Counted from the stretch's first letter, positions 7,820 through 15,771 are shown. The stretch: 35,989 bases of DNA from CAZMYO01 sp964570525 (GCA_964570525.1 CAZMYO010000065.1:1-35989), one strand, 5' to 3'. Program-made: numbers and translations. The notes: generated from the letters alone by a model not told the origin.

Positions 7820-9286
7820 ATGATCAAAAAAACAAAAATTTGCGCCACCATTGGACCGGCGTGCGACAGTGTAGAAATTTTAACCAGCATGGTGCGGGCG
7901 GGAATGAACATCGCCCGTCTTAATTTTTCTCATGGGACCTATGAAAGCCACGCCATTTTGATAAAAAATCTGCGTGCGGTTGAGGAAAAAACCGGCGAGC
8001 CGGTAGCGATAATGCAGGATTTGCAGGGTCCGAAAATCCGAATAGGTACAATGCCCGAGGCCGGTGTGGCGGTTAAGGAAGGTGAAAAGATTACTTTCAA
8101 TACCGCCATAAAAGAGTATGCTAAAGAAGAATTTCCCATTGATTATCCGGATCTGCATAAATATATTCAGCCAGGGGAACGGATTTTGGTGGATGATGGT
8201 CACATCGAGGTTTTGGTAGAGGGTGTTGAAGGCACCAAAATAAGGGGTTCGGTGGTGGAGGGCGCCATCATCACCTCGCACAAGGGCTTGAATCTGCCGG
8301 ATAGTGAACTCACCATGCCGTCCTTGAGTGAAAAAGACATGAACGATCTTAAATTCGGGGTGGAGATGGGAGTAGATTTCGTGGCGTTGTCTTTTGTCCG
8401 GACGGCTAAAGATATTTTGGATTTGCGATTTTTAATAAAACAGTACGAAGCCGAACTTTCCGCCCAAGGCGGATCCGCCTTGGGCGGAAAAATAAAAACT
8501 GAATATCCCATCCGGTTGGTTTCAAAAATAGAGCGCCACGAGGCCGTGGATAATTTAAAAGAAATTTTGGATGTAACCGACGGCGTAATGGTAGCGAGAG
8601 GGGATTTGGGGATGGAAATGCCGGCGGAGGAGGTGCCGCTGGTTCAGAAAAAAATTATTGACGGCGCGAGGGCACTAGCCAAGCCCGTGATTGTGGCGAC
8701 ACAGATGCTTGATTCAATGCGCGAGAATCGCCGCCCCACCCGGGCCGAGGTTTCGGATGTTGCCAACGCCGTAATTGATCATGCCGATGTACTGATGCTG
8801 TCCAATGAAACGGCTGTCGGAAAGCACCCCGCGCTCGTTATCAAGACCATGGCGGATATTATTTTAGCCACCGAAAAATCGGCTTATGACGACACCGCCA
8901 TCCCCCCGATACACAAAGGTGTGGCGACGGAAACCGCCGTCAGCGAGCTTTCCCGGATTTTGGCCGAAGAAGTTAAAGCTAAACTTATTTTGGCGGCTTC
9001 CTTATCCGGCGATACCGGCCGTTTAATCAGCCATGTCCGGCCCGAGCTGCCCATCCTCGTCGCCACCGGTTCCGATCGCGTGCGCCGCCAGCTTAATTTA
9101 TCCTGGGGAGTACGGCCGTTCATCCTCGTACCCTGCAACACCATTGAAGAGCTGGTGGAGCGCACCATCGCCTATATTAAGAAAAATAAATTTGCCAAAG
9201 TAGGAGATAAGATGGTGGTAGTGGCCGGTGAGCCGGTGGGGCGTTCCGGGAACGTGAATTTGGTGGAGGTGAGAGAGATAAAGTAG
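7820..9286 (+). CDS. pyk: pyruvate kinase
   Basis: 488 residues. Motifs seen: KICATIGPACDS at the N-terminus, MNIARLNFSHG, the active-site MVARGDLGMEMPAEEVPLVQKKII and MLSNETAVGKHP. It converts phosphoenolpyruvate and ADP to pyruvate and ATP, the last step of glycolysis. The C-terminal regulatory domain is present. Odd feature: residues 214-223 read SAQGGSALGG and are encoded by a 30-bp perfect palindrome (8459-8488) that extends the loop before the IRLVSKIERHEAVDN strand. This is likely an inserted repeat that kept the frame and sits away from the catalytic motifs. A bidirectional terminator follows. Confidence 0.97.
   Translation: MIKKTKICATIGPACDSVEILTSMVRAGMNIARLNFSHGTYESHAILIKNLRAVEEKTGEPVAIMQDLQGPKIRIGTMPEAGVAVKEGEKITFNTAIKEYAKEEFPIDYPDLHKYIQPGERILVDDGHIEVLVEGVEGTKIRGSVVEGAIITSHKGLNLPDSELTMPSLSEKDMNDLKFGVEMGVDFVALSFVRTAKDILDLRFLIKQYEAELSAQGGSALGGKIKTEYPIRLVSKIERHEAVDNLKEILDVTDGVMVARGDLGMEMPAEEVPLVQKKIIDGARALAKPVIVATQMLDSMRENRRPTRAEVSDVANAVIDHADVLMLSNETAVGKHPALVIKTMADIILATEKSAYDDTAIPPIHKGVATETAVSELSRILAEEVKAKLILAASLSGDTGRLISHVRPELPILVATGSDRVRRQLNLSWGVRPFILVPCNTIEELVERTIAYIKKNKFAKVGDKMVVVAGEPVGRSGNVNLVEVREIK
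8459..8488. repeat. coding palindromic repeat inside pyk
   Basis: Two back-to-back 15-bp hairpins, TCCGCC-CAA-GGCGGA and TCCGCC-TTG-GGCGGA; the whole 8457-8490 is one perfect palindrome. It starts on a codon boundary and encodes two SA-x-GG pentapeptides. The same 6-3-6 double hairpin is found inside elp3 (12296-12325), with intergenic relatives at 11289-11320 and 24081-24119. Confidence 0.9.
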
Positions 9287-9297
9287 AGATTAAAATT

Positions 9298-9339
9298 AAA
9301 TAAAAATATCCTCCGCCTAGGCGGAGGATATTTTTATTT
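9298..9339. terminator. bidirectional terminator between pyk and glyA
   Basis: A 42-bp perfect palindrome: an A/T-rich arm, TATCCTCCGCC, then its complement and ATTTTTATTT. Both strands have a GC stem followed by a T-run, which fits the two convergent genes. The GC core CTCCGCCTAGGCGGAG is also a CCGCC/GGCGG-type unit. Confidence 0.9.
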
Positions 9340-9340
9340 C

Positions 9341-10588
9341 TTAGTGCAGTGTCGGATATAGCGGAAACTTCTTCGTCATCTCTTTCACTTCTTCTCGTAT
9401 CTTTTTAAGTTTCTCGTCGTCCTGCCAGTTCATGATCGCGGTGTCAATCCACTCCGCGATTTTTTTCATTTCCGCGTCCTTCAGGCCGCGCGTGGTGATG
9501 GCCGGGGTCCCCAGACGAATGCCGGATGGGTCCATCGGCGAGCGGGTATCATCCGGAATCATATTTTTGTTTACGGTGATGCCGGCCATATCCAACGCGA
9601 TCTGCGCCTCTTTGCCCGATAAGCCCTGGAGTGTTACGTCAATCAAAAGTAAATGGTTATCGGTGCCGCCAAAACAAATTTTATAGTCGCGTTTTTTTAA
9701 TTCCTCTTCCAAAACTTTAGCGTTTCTTTTTATTTGCCGGGCGTAATCAATAAATTCCGGTTGGAGCGCCTCTTTGAAGGCCACTGCCTTGGCCGCAATC
9801 ACGTTCTCATGCGGCCCGCCTTGGAGGCCGGGGAACACCGCTTTATCAATTTGCTTCGCCCACTTCTCTTTGCACATAATCATGCCGCCGCGCGGTCCGC
9901 GCAGCGTTTTGTGCGTCGTGGTTGTCACCACGTCAAACAGCGGCACCGGATTGTTCATTTCTTTACCAGCGATTAAACCGGCGATGTGGGCAATGTCGGC
10001 CATTGTCAGCGCTCCCACCTCATCGGCAATCTCTTTAATTCTTTGATAATCAATTTCCCTGGAATAGGCGGAGTAGCCTACCAAGATCATTTTCGGTTTG
10101 TGGATTCGGGCCATTTCTCGCAGATTTTCCAGATCAATGAGCCCCATCTCATTTGTTTTATAACGCACAAAGTTAAATACCTGCGCCATAAACGTTACCG
10201 GATGGCCATGAGTAAGGTGGCCGCCATGGGAAAGATCCATCCCCAAAATGGTGTCACCGGGTTTGAGGAGGGCGAAATAAACGGCAATATTAGCCGGCGC
10301 GCCCGAAAGCGGTTGAACATTCACATGCTCGGCTCCAAAGAGTTGTTTGGCGCGGTCGATCGCCAGCGTTTCCACCTCGTCAATAAATTCACAGCCGCCA
10401 TAGTAGCGTTTGCCACTGTACCCCTCGGCGTATTTATTAGTCAAAACCGAACCAAGCGCCTCGAGTACAGCCGGGGAAACAAAATTCTCGGACGGAATCA
10501 TTTCCAATCCTTCTTCCTGGCGTTTCTGTTCGCGCTTGATGCTGGCGAGAATGTCGGGATCGAACTCCTTAAGACCATGAGTGTACAT
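9341..10588 (-). CDS. glyA: serine hydroxymethyltransferase
   Basis: 415 residues. The PLP-lysine motif VVTTTTHKTLRGPRGG is intact, with the N-terminal EMIPSENFVSPAV and YAEGYSGKRYYGGCE motifs. It interconverts serine and glycine with transfer of a one-carbon unit to tetrahydrofolate, feeding FolD encoded at 19536. It has its own promoter at 10625-10653 and no Shine-Dalgarno. Confidence 0.98.
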   Translation of the reverse strand: MYTHGLKEFDPDILASIKREQKRQEEGLEMIPSENFVSPAVLEALGSVLTNKYAEGYSGKRYYGGCEFIDEVETLAIDRAKQLFGAEHVNVQPLSGAPANIAVYFALLKPGDTILGMDLSHGGHLTHGHPVTFMAQVFNFVRYKTNEMGLIDLENLREMARIHKPKMILVGYSAYSREIDYQRIKEIADEVGALTMADIAHIAGLIAGKEMNNPVPLFDVVTTTTHKTLRGPRGGMIMCKEKWAKQIDKAVFPGLQGGPHENVIAAKAVAFKEALQPEFIDYARQIKRNAKVLEEELKKRDYKICFGGTDNHLLLIDVTLQGLSGKEAQIALDMAGITVNKNMIPDDTRSPMDPSGIRLGTPAITTRGLKDAEMKKIAEWIDTAIMNWQDDEKLKKIREEVKEMTKKFPLYPTLH

Positions 10589-10624
10589 AATTTCGTTTAT
10601 TAAGGTTATTAATCTCGCGAATAT

Positions 10625-10653
10625 ATCCTAACACCAACCGCCTATTTCGGCAA
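10625..10653 (-). promoter_or_regulatory. glyA promoter
   Basis: On the minus strand TTGCCG (10648-10653), 17-bp spacer, TAGGAT (10625-10630), which leaves a leader of about 30 nt before the glyA ATG. Confidence 0.65.
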
Positions 10654-10670
10654 CCGTCCGTATCTTAAAT

Positions 10671-10701
10671 AAAGAAAAGCCCCCGATAGTCATCAGAGGG
10701 C
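10671..10701 (-). terminator. terminator of the 10707-11273 gene
   Basis: On the minus strand GCCCTCTGAT-gact-ATCGGGGGC followed by TTTTCTTT, just after the stop codon. The stem has one bulge or wobble. Confidence 0.7.
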
Positions 10702-10706
10702 AGTGA

Positions 10707-11273
10707 TTACTCGAGCGGTTCCTCGCGTTCTTCTGCGTCCAAATCTTCTTGGGCGAGAATTTCCAACATCAGTTGGCAGGCGCTTAAGAGCTGGAGCAGT
10801 ACCGGACGTTGCGTTCTGACGCACCAGGAGCTGAATTTATCACCGGATGGGTGGTCGTGAGGTTGGCCAAGAACCAGCAATATTGCCCCGACCATGAGGC
10901 AGGCTTGGTCATTATCCCAAATCACCACTTCGACTTTCTCGCCACCCACCTCTTCCACGCTATCATAAATTTGACCCAGTAACTCAACCACATCTTCGGA
11001 TTCATTGCCAAAGTTCACTCTGGCCAAGCCGTTAAGGAATCCCGTAAAGATTTTCTTGACGTAGTGGGACGCTTCCGGAGAGTCGCCATCGGGAATGCCC
11101 ATGACCATCAGATCTTCCTCCCGTTCAAAGCCAGGTAGGGTCTGAAAGCGTTCAAAGAAGAGAGTTACGATATGTTTCCACCGCACTGGGTCAGCAATGT
11201 GCTGTTTAAGCCACTGCCGCAAGAAAGACACACGCAGAATTGTTACCGGCGGAGGCGTAGCATCGTTTTCCAT
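10707..11273 (-). CDS. unknown protein, acidic, strong Shine-Dalgarno
   Basis: 188 residues, not recognised. Acidic overall, with an all-helical look and no signal peptide; a hydrophobic stretch DQACLMVGAILLVLG (about residue 125) is too short for certain membrane insertion. The C-terminus is very acidic (AQEDLDAEEREEPLE). AAGGAG stands 9 nt before the ATG, unlike the SD-less core genes around it. It has its own terminator and an upstream palindromic doublet (11289-11320). It shares signal style with the genes at 11409, 15772 and 22520, which suggests recent acquisition or a distinct expression class. Confidence 0.75.
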   Translation of the reverse strand: MENDATPPPVTILRVSFLRQWLKQHIADPVRWKHIVTLFFERFQTLPGFEREEDLMVMGIPDGDSPEASHYVKKIFTGFLNGLARVNFGNESEDVVELLGQIYDSVEEVGGEKVEVVIWDNDQACLMVGAILLVLGQPHDHPSGDKFSSWCVRTQRPVLLQLLSACQLMLEILAQEDLDAEEREEPLE

Positions 11274-11288
11274 CCTAAAACTCCTTTT

Positions 11289-11320
11289 CCCGCCATGAGG
11301 CGGGATCCCGCTGTGGCGGG
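11289..11320. repeat. palindromic doublet upstream of the 10707-11273 gene
   Basis: CCCGCC-atga-GGCGGG, then AT, then CCCGC-tgtg-GCGGG. Same double-hairpin plan as the coding copies in pyk and elp3, but intergenic. It lies in the 5' leader of the leftward gene and would fold in its mRNA. Confidence 0.8.
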
Positions 11321-11365
11321 ATAATCTTCTTATTTTGGCACGATTAGGAGATAAAAGTCAACCCC

Positions 11366-11393
11366 AAAAAGAAAAGGCGGACAGAGTCCGCCC
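11366..11393 (-). terminator. terminator of the 11409-11912 gene
   Basis: On the minus strand GGCGGAC-tct-GTCCGCC followed by TTTTCTTTTT. Perfect 7-bp stem, canonical intrinsic terminator. Confidence 0.88.
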
Positions 11394-11408
11394 GGTGTGA
11401 AGAAAGAG

Positions 11409-11912
11409 CTAAAAAAATCTTGGATAGGCGAGTCGAAGATGTTCCAATCCAACTACCCGTTGCGAATAAGACACATGCAATTGATCGGCGATTAGGCGCG
11501 CCGCGGCCATTACTCGCAGTCGGCGAGCTTGGTTGAACTTTGATTTACCGAGCTGAAACTTACCATTGGCGATCTTCCGGATGGCCGGCGCGGCTTTATT
11601 TTTGTCACTATAAAAAATGATCCACCTGAGCGCCTGGTAGAGGTATCGCTTGGCCGCGACAAGATGCAAATCACAGAGAGTAAAGAACCACTTTGGGTTG
11701 CGCAGTAGCACTCCGCTCTGGACCGGGCCGCAGTAGTTTCTGCCCGGGCAGTGCTGATTAAGCAAAAGCTGAAGTTTTCCCTCCCAAAGCGTGGCTCCCA
11801 TACTGCTCCACTGCCCCTCCTTTTTGTTCGAAGGAAAAGCATCCTCGCAGAATTTCATTACTCTACCTACCGTTACAGCCGCTCCCCAACGAGGTCCGTT
11901 GTCTGTAGTCAT
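11409..11912 (-). CDS. unknown basic protein, strong Shine-Dalgarno
   Basis: 167 residues from the ATG at 11912, preceded by AAGGAG at 7 nt (11920-11925); the frame opens 10 codons earlier, but without such a site. Starts MTTDNGPRWGAAV. Basic, with scattered Cys (FCED, QHCPGRNYC, TLCDL) and a C-terminal half rich in Arg/Lys/Ala helices (NQARRLRVMAAARLIADQL) that could bind nucleic acid. Family not recognised. A TTGACT -35-like box lies at 11956-11961 overlapping the elp3 3' end, so it may be transcribed separately from elp3. It has its own terminator. Confidence 0.7.
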   Translation of the reverse strand: MTTDNGPRWGAAVTVGRVMKFCEDAFPSNKKEGQWSSMGATLWEGKLQLLLNQHCPGRNYCGPVQSGVLLRNPKWFFTLCDLHLVAAKRYLYQALRWIIFYSDKNKAAPAIRKIANGKFQLGKSKFNQARRLRVMAAARLIADQLHVSYSQRVVGLEHLRLAYPRFF

Positions 11913-11965
11913 TTGTCTTCTCCTTGTGTTACAGCTTATCAATGGTCTATAGAAAAGTCAATTTT

Positions 11966-13705
11966 TTACTTTAAATTTTTCACCATATACGTCTTCTCCA
12001 GCCGGTAGCCAAGCTGGCGGTAATAGTCCCGCACGCCAACACCGGAGATCACCGCTAATTTTTTGATGCCGTGTTGTTTGACAATCTGTTCCGCCTTCTT
12101 CACTAATTTTTTTCCGAGCCCTTTATGCTGGCTCGATTCTTTTTCTTGTTTGCCGATGCGCACCAATTGCCCGTAGGTGTGGAGTTCGCGAATGTAAGCT
12201 TCGTATGAATTTAATTTTTTATTGGGATGGATTACCGGCGTAGCCACAACGCGCAAGCGGCAAAAAGCAAAAACCACCTCCTGATTAGAGTCTTCTCCGC
12301 CAGAGGCGGATGCGCCTTTGGCGCAAAAACTCAAAAAATATTCCGTGCCGCCATTCGTTTGGTACTCATCAATAAATAAATGCGGCGTTAAGTCTTTTAT
12401 TTTACTAATATCCACATGCCCAACTTCCCGACAGCGCAAACATTTACAAAATAACCCTTCACGTTTCATTTCCGCTTGAATAACCTGCCGTAAATTGGTA
12501 ACTTTATTTCCTTCTTCAATGTACTGCCCGGGGATATCGCGGATAAGGCGGGAGATGCGGCAATAGCGGGGAACAGCCATTTTAAATTTTTTGAGAACGG
12601 TAAACAACTCCTCGGTAGGATAGGCGTGGTACTGGCCCGCTTTAAACCAGTCATAGAGTTCGGAATTTTTAACTACCGAGCAGGGGTAAATTTTAATCAT
12701 ATCCGGGCGGTATCCGGGATCTTTAAAAATAGTAAGAAGCATCTCCAAATCAGTTTCCGGTGTTGCTCCGGGAAGCTGCGGCATGAGGTGGAAATCGGTC
12801 TTGAACCCGTAATTTCTTAATAGTTCCGTGCCCGCCTTGGCTTGCTCGGCCGTATGTCCACGCTTAGTCAGCTCCAGTATCTTATTATCCGTATGCTGAA
12901 TACCGAGTTCGATTCTGGTACAACCCATCTCGCGCATCTGCCACACCGTGTGATAATTAACACAATCCGGCCTGGTTTCAAGCGTGAGGCCGATAATTCG
13001 GTGCTTGGCGCGCTCATTTATTTTTTGCTGTTTAAAAAGCTCTGCTTTGATTTTGGAGAGGGGAGAGTTTTCGGTTAAGTCCCTCCTAGTAAGGAGGGTA
13101 CTCCGATTCGCATCGGAGGGGGAGGTGTTGGTGGACACATCCCGCATCCCTCTTTTTAGAGGGGATTTACCCGTCTCGTTCGCCGCCCGAAACGACTCCA
13201 GCACAAACCAGTACTGGTAGCCGAGTGGGTATGAATTCCAGGTGCCGCCTTTGATAATCAACTCAATCTTATCGGTGGGGTGGCCGTTTTTTTCCAAAGC
13301 TTCGATGCGTTTCGCCATCTGCTCGTAGGGACTAAATTCCAGCATAAGCGCCCGCATGGCGGCCGGTTCTTCGGATAAATAACTCTTGGGCATGCGCTCA
13401 TCAAGCGGGCAGTAGACGCATTGTCCCGGGCAAGGATAGGGCTTTACGAGCGAAGTAACAATGGTAACGCCGGAGAGCGTCCGCACCGCGCGGCGGATGA
13501 GCAACTTTTCGAGCGGCTTGTTTTGAGTAATGGTTTTATTTTTGAGAAGCTTGTGGTAAGCTAATAGTAATTCAGTTTTAGACGGCAGTTGTTTAGTTTT
13601 TGATTTTAATTTTCCAACTATTGAGCGTTTAAGCGCGTTAAATGATTCCTCGGAATGTGGGAGTTGTTTGAGGGCGGTGAGGATGATATGTTCGGTGAGT
13701 TTCAT
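11966..13705 (-). CDS. elp3: Elp3-like tRNA U34 carboxymethyltransferase (radical SAM + GNAT)
   Basis: 579 residues from the ATG at 13705; an ATG at 13723 would overlap the divergent gene. Radical-SAM [4Fe-4S] cysteines are in KPYPCPGQCVYCP (C92, C96, C99), with TLETRPD (241-247) and the Cys cluster FCKCLRCREVG (419-429); the C-terminal acetyltransferase has HKGLGKKLVKKA (527-538) and YYRQLGY (561-567). The family uses acetyl-CoA and SAM to make cm5U at wobble U34 of tRNA. Two stretches look foreign: residues about 179-217 (KSPLKRGM to ENSPLSK) and 461-470 (CAKGASASGG), both encoded by hairpin repeats that keep the frame. Without them the length is normal. A Trm9-like gene is divergent, 10 bp away. 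Confidence 0.92.
   Translation of the reverse strand: MKLTEHIILTALKQLPHSEESFNALKRSIVGKLKSKTKQLPSKTELLLAYHKLLKNKTITQNKPLEKLLIRRAVRTLSGVTIVTSLVKPYPCPGQCVYCPLDERMPKSYLSEEPAAMRALMLEFSPYEQMAKRIEALEKNGHPTDKIELIIKGGTWNSYPLGYQYWFVLESFRAANETGKSPLKRGMRDVSTNTSPSDANRSTLLTRRDLTENSPLSKIKAELFKQQKINERAKHRIIGLTLETRPDCVNYHTVWQMREMGCTRIELGIQHTDNKILELTKRGHTAEQAKAGTELLRNYGFKTDFHLMPQLPGATPETDLEMLLTIFKDPGYRPDMIKIYPCSVVKNSELYDWFKAGQYHAYPTEELFTVLKKFKMAVPRYCRISRLIRDIPGQYIEEGNKVTNLRQVIQAEMKREGLFCKCLRCREVGHVDISKIKDLTPHLFIDEYQTNGGTEYFLSFCAKGASASGGEDSNQEVVFAFCRLRVVATPVIHPNKKLNSYEAYIRELHTYGQLVRIGKQEKESSQHKGLGKKLVKKAEQIVKQHGIKKLAVISGVGVRDYYRQLGYRLEKTYMVKNLK
12296..12325. repeat. coding palindromic repeat inside elp3 (GNAT part)
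   Basis: Plus strand TCCGCC-aga-GGCGGA then TGCGCC-ttt-GGCGCA: two 6-3-6 hairpins, 30 bp, same build as in pyk. Read on the gene strand it gives CAKGA SASGG in the same codon phase as the pyk copy. Confidence 0.88.
13081..13164. repeat. triple-hairpin repeat inside elp3
   Basis: Three small inverted repeats in a row: CCCTCC-tagtaa-GGAGGG (13081-13098), CTCCGAT-tcgc-ATCGGAG (13101-13118) and CCCTCT-tttt-AGAGGG (13148-13163). The flanks (AAATCCCC type on the gene strand) resemble the intergenic element at 15671-15707. It encodes a Ser/Thr/Arg-rich stretch of about 39 residues that does not look like Elp3. Confidence 0.8.
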
Positions 13706-13715
13706 AATATAGAAT

Positions 13716-14411
13716 ATGGACATTATACAAAAGACTCGGGATGACTACAATAAAATCGCTCGGCACTTTTCCGGCACGCGTTACGATACTTGGCCCGAAC
13801 TAGAGCAGTTTAAACCAATTATTCAAGATGGTCAATATATTCTGGATTGGGGCTGTGGCAATGGCCGGCTTCTTCTTATGCTCCAAGATAAAAAGATTCA
13901 TTATTTCGGAGTGGATCAGAGCCAGGGACTCTTAAAAATCGCCAAGAAAAAATATGCCGATCTAATCAAAAATGGTTTGGTTAAATTTTTCTGCACCGCC
14001 CATAAAGCAAAGAAGTTTCCGTCAGAATTTTTTGATCTCGTATTTATGGTCGCTTCCTTCCATCATCTGCCGGACAAAAAAACCCGGCTTAATCTTTTAA
14101 AGAATGTATATAAGGAAATGAAGACTGGGGGCAAACTTATTATCACCGTCTGGAACCTGGCCAGTAACTGGGCCGAAGAGAAAATTAAAAGAGGCTGGAA
14201 GAAAGTAGGTAAAAATGATTACCTGATTCCTTGGAAAAACCCCGAAGGCAAAGTTGAGACAGAGAGGTATTACCACCATTTGGACAAAGAAGAATTGCGC
14301 GGGTTGTTGGAGGGGGTGGGATTCAAGATTGAACGTTTGGATTATTATAGTAAAAGTAATTGGACAGATAAAAAAGGAGGCAGGAATTTGGTGGTAATCG
14401 CGGCAAAGTAA
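13716..14411 (+). CDS. Trm9/ALKBH8-like SAM-dependent tRNA methyltransferase
   Basis: 231 residues. SAM motif I is LDWGCGNGRLL (about residues 43-53), followed by FGVDQSQGLL and a later SFHHLPDKKTR. What marks it as Trm9-like rather than a generic class I enzyme is the N-terminal YNKIARHFSGTR with WPELEQF, close to the Trm9/ALKBH8 signature, and RYYHHLDKEELRGLL, matching their RYYH...ELEEL. Trm9 methylates cm5U34, made by Elp3, to mcm5U34 in tRNA; here the gene is divergent from elp3 with 10 bp between starts. A CATAAT -10-like box is 7 nt before the ATG. Specificity is inferred from motifs and context; a Trm112-type partner is not visible. Confidence 0.78.
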   Translation: MDIIQKTRDDYNKIARHFSGTRYDTWPELEQFKPIIQDGQYILDWGCGNGRLLLMLQDKKIHYFGVDQSQGLLKIAKKKYADLIKNGLVKFFCTAHKAKKFPSEFFDLVFMVASFHHLPDKKTRLNLLKNVYKEMKTGGKLIITVWNLASNWAEEKIKRGWKKVGKNDYLIPWKNPEGKVETERYYHHLDKEELRGLLEGVGFKIERLDYYSKSNWTDKKGGRNLVVIAAK

Positions 14412-14421
14412 ACGTCTAGAT

Positions 14422-15651
14422 ATGCGTATTCTCCAAATAAATAAATTTTTTTACGAGCGCGGGGGAGCGGAGAAGGTACTGTTTGACACCATCCGCGGTT
14501 TACGCGAGCGCGGCAACGAGGTGAGCGAATTTTCTGTGATGAACGCTAAAAATGTTTCGTCCGAGTACGCCGCCTACTTCATCAATGAGCTCCCCGAATT
14601 CAATAGCACCAGCGGCCTTTCGGCGCAATGGAAAATTTTTAAACATCTGTTTTATTCCCGCGAAGTGGAAGAAAAGCTCACGCGGCTGGTTACCGATTTC
14701 AAACCCGATGTGGCGCATATTCATAACGCTTATCACCAGCTTTCCGCCAGTTCTTTTTTAACCTTGCGCCGGCTCAAAGTGCCAATGATACTCACTCTCC
14801 ACGATGTCTTTCCGCTCTGTCCCAACCATAGTTTGCTTTACGGCGAAACGATAGGAGAGAAATATTTTAAAAACAAACTGTATAATTGCGCGCGCTATCG
14901 TTGTATTGATAATAAATTTCTACCGAGTTTAGCCGGAACGCTCGAAGCCTACTACTATCGTATCCAGGGAATTTGGCAGATGGTTGATTTGTTTATCTGC
15001 CCCAGTAAATTTATGAAAGATAAGATGGTGGAATATGGATTCCCGGCGGAAAAAATGCGAGTTATGCCTAATCCATTCGAGCTCGTCCCCACCCCCTCGC
15101 CGTTCGGCGATAAAGTTGTCTACCTCGGCCGTATTCATTATGAAAAAGGTGTTAAGATTTTCCTGCGCGCCGTTAAAGACCTCAAGGAATACCGGGTGCT
15201 TGTCGCCGGCAGCGGTCCCGAAGACCAATGGGTGGAAAACTATATCAGCGCCAATAAATTAACTCATGTCGAAAAACGTGGCTGGGTGAGTGGCGAATCC
15301 TGGGCAACGGTTATGAAAGAGGCCAAAGTAATTGTGGTGCCGTCGCTCTTTTTTGAAAATTGTTCGCTCACTATTTTAGAAGCGTTAAGTTATGGGCGAT
15401 TGGTGGTGGCGGTAGATCGCGGGGGCAACAAGGAAATGATAATTGACGGAAAAACAGGTTTTCTCTGTCGCCCCGAGGATCCGGATGATCTCGCTCGCGC
15501 TATAAAAAAAGCGATGAGCATACCCAGCGCTGAAGCCGAACAAATGATTCGGCAGGGGAGAGACCTCGTCGCCAAAAATCATAATCCCGAACAGTATTTT
15601 GAAAAGCTCATCAGAGTATATAGGGAAGTCTATAAAGTCAAAAGTCTGTAA
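14422..15651 (+). CDS. GT4-family glycosyltransferase
   Basis: 409 residues. GT-B fold: N-terminal ILQINKFFYERGGAEKVLFD, then LTLHDVFPLC, ICPSKFMKDKMVEYG, and the donor-domain motifs VVYLGRIHYEKGV, VVPSLFFENCSLTILEALSYG and GFLCRPEDPDDLA, with the E-x7-E pair at ENCSLTILE. It probably adds a sugar to a lipid-linked or surface glycan at the cytoplasmic face. It starts 10 bp after the methyltransferase stop, so it is likely co-transcribed. The last residues (VYKVKSL) are encoded by the start of an AAAGTC-type tandem repeat. Donor and acceptor are unknown. Confidence 0.92.
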   Translation: MRILQINKFFYERGGAEKVLFDTIRGLRERGNEVSEFSVMNAKNVSSEYAAYFINELPEFNSTSGLSAQWKIFKHLFYSREVEEKLTRLVTDFKPDVAHIHNAYHQLSASSFLTLRRLKVPMILTLHDVFPLCPNHSLLYGETIGEKYFKNKLYNCARYRCIDNKFLPSLAGTLEAYYYRIQGIWQMVDLFICPSKFMKDKMVEYGFPAEKMRVMPNPFELVPTPSPFGDKVVYLGRIHYEKGVKIFLRAVKDLKEYRVLVAGSGPEDQWVENYISANKLTHVEKRGWVSGESWATVMKEAKVIVVPSLFFENCSLTILEALSYGRLVVAVDRGGNKEMIIDGKTGFLCRPEDPDDLARAIKKAMSIPSAEAEQMIRQGRDLVAKNHNPEQYFEKLIRVYREVYKVKSL

Positions 15652-15664
15652 AGTCCGTAAAGTC
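15633..15664. repeat. imperfect TAAAGTC tandem repeat at gene end
   Basis: TAAAGTC at 15633-15639, 15649-15655 and 15658-15664, with AAAAGTC at 15640. It spans the stop codon of the glycosyltransferase (15649-15651), so the last codons come from the repeat. Confidence 0.6.
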
Positions 15665-15670
15665 GTAAGC

Positions 15671-15707
15671 AAATCCCCCCTCGCAGGGGGTACAAGGGGG
15701 GGTGTTG
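15671..15707. repeat. AAATCCCCCC...GGGGGG hairpin repeat
   Basis: AAATCCCCCC, a short GCAGGGGG arm, then ACAAGGGGGG and GTGTTGG. C-run/G-run hairpins of this type also form the inserted stretch inside elp3 (13081-13164). Non-coding. Confidence 0.6.
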
Positions 15708-15711
15708 GCAA

Positions 15712-15753
15712 CTTTTAAAAAGAATGACCCGCCCCGATGAACATCGGGACGGG
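15712..15753 (-). terminator. terminator of the 15772-16227 gene
   Basis: On the minus strand CCCGTCCCGAT-gttc-ATCGGGGCGGG followed by TCATTCTTTTT; the stem is 11 bp with one wobble. Confidence 0.85.
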
Positions 15754-15771
15754 CAGGGAGTAGCGTGATGG

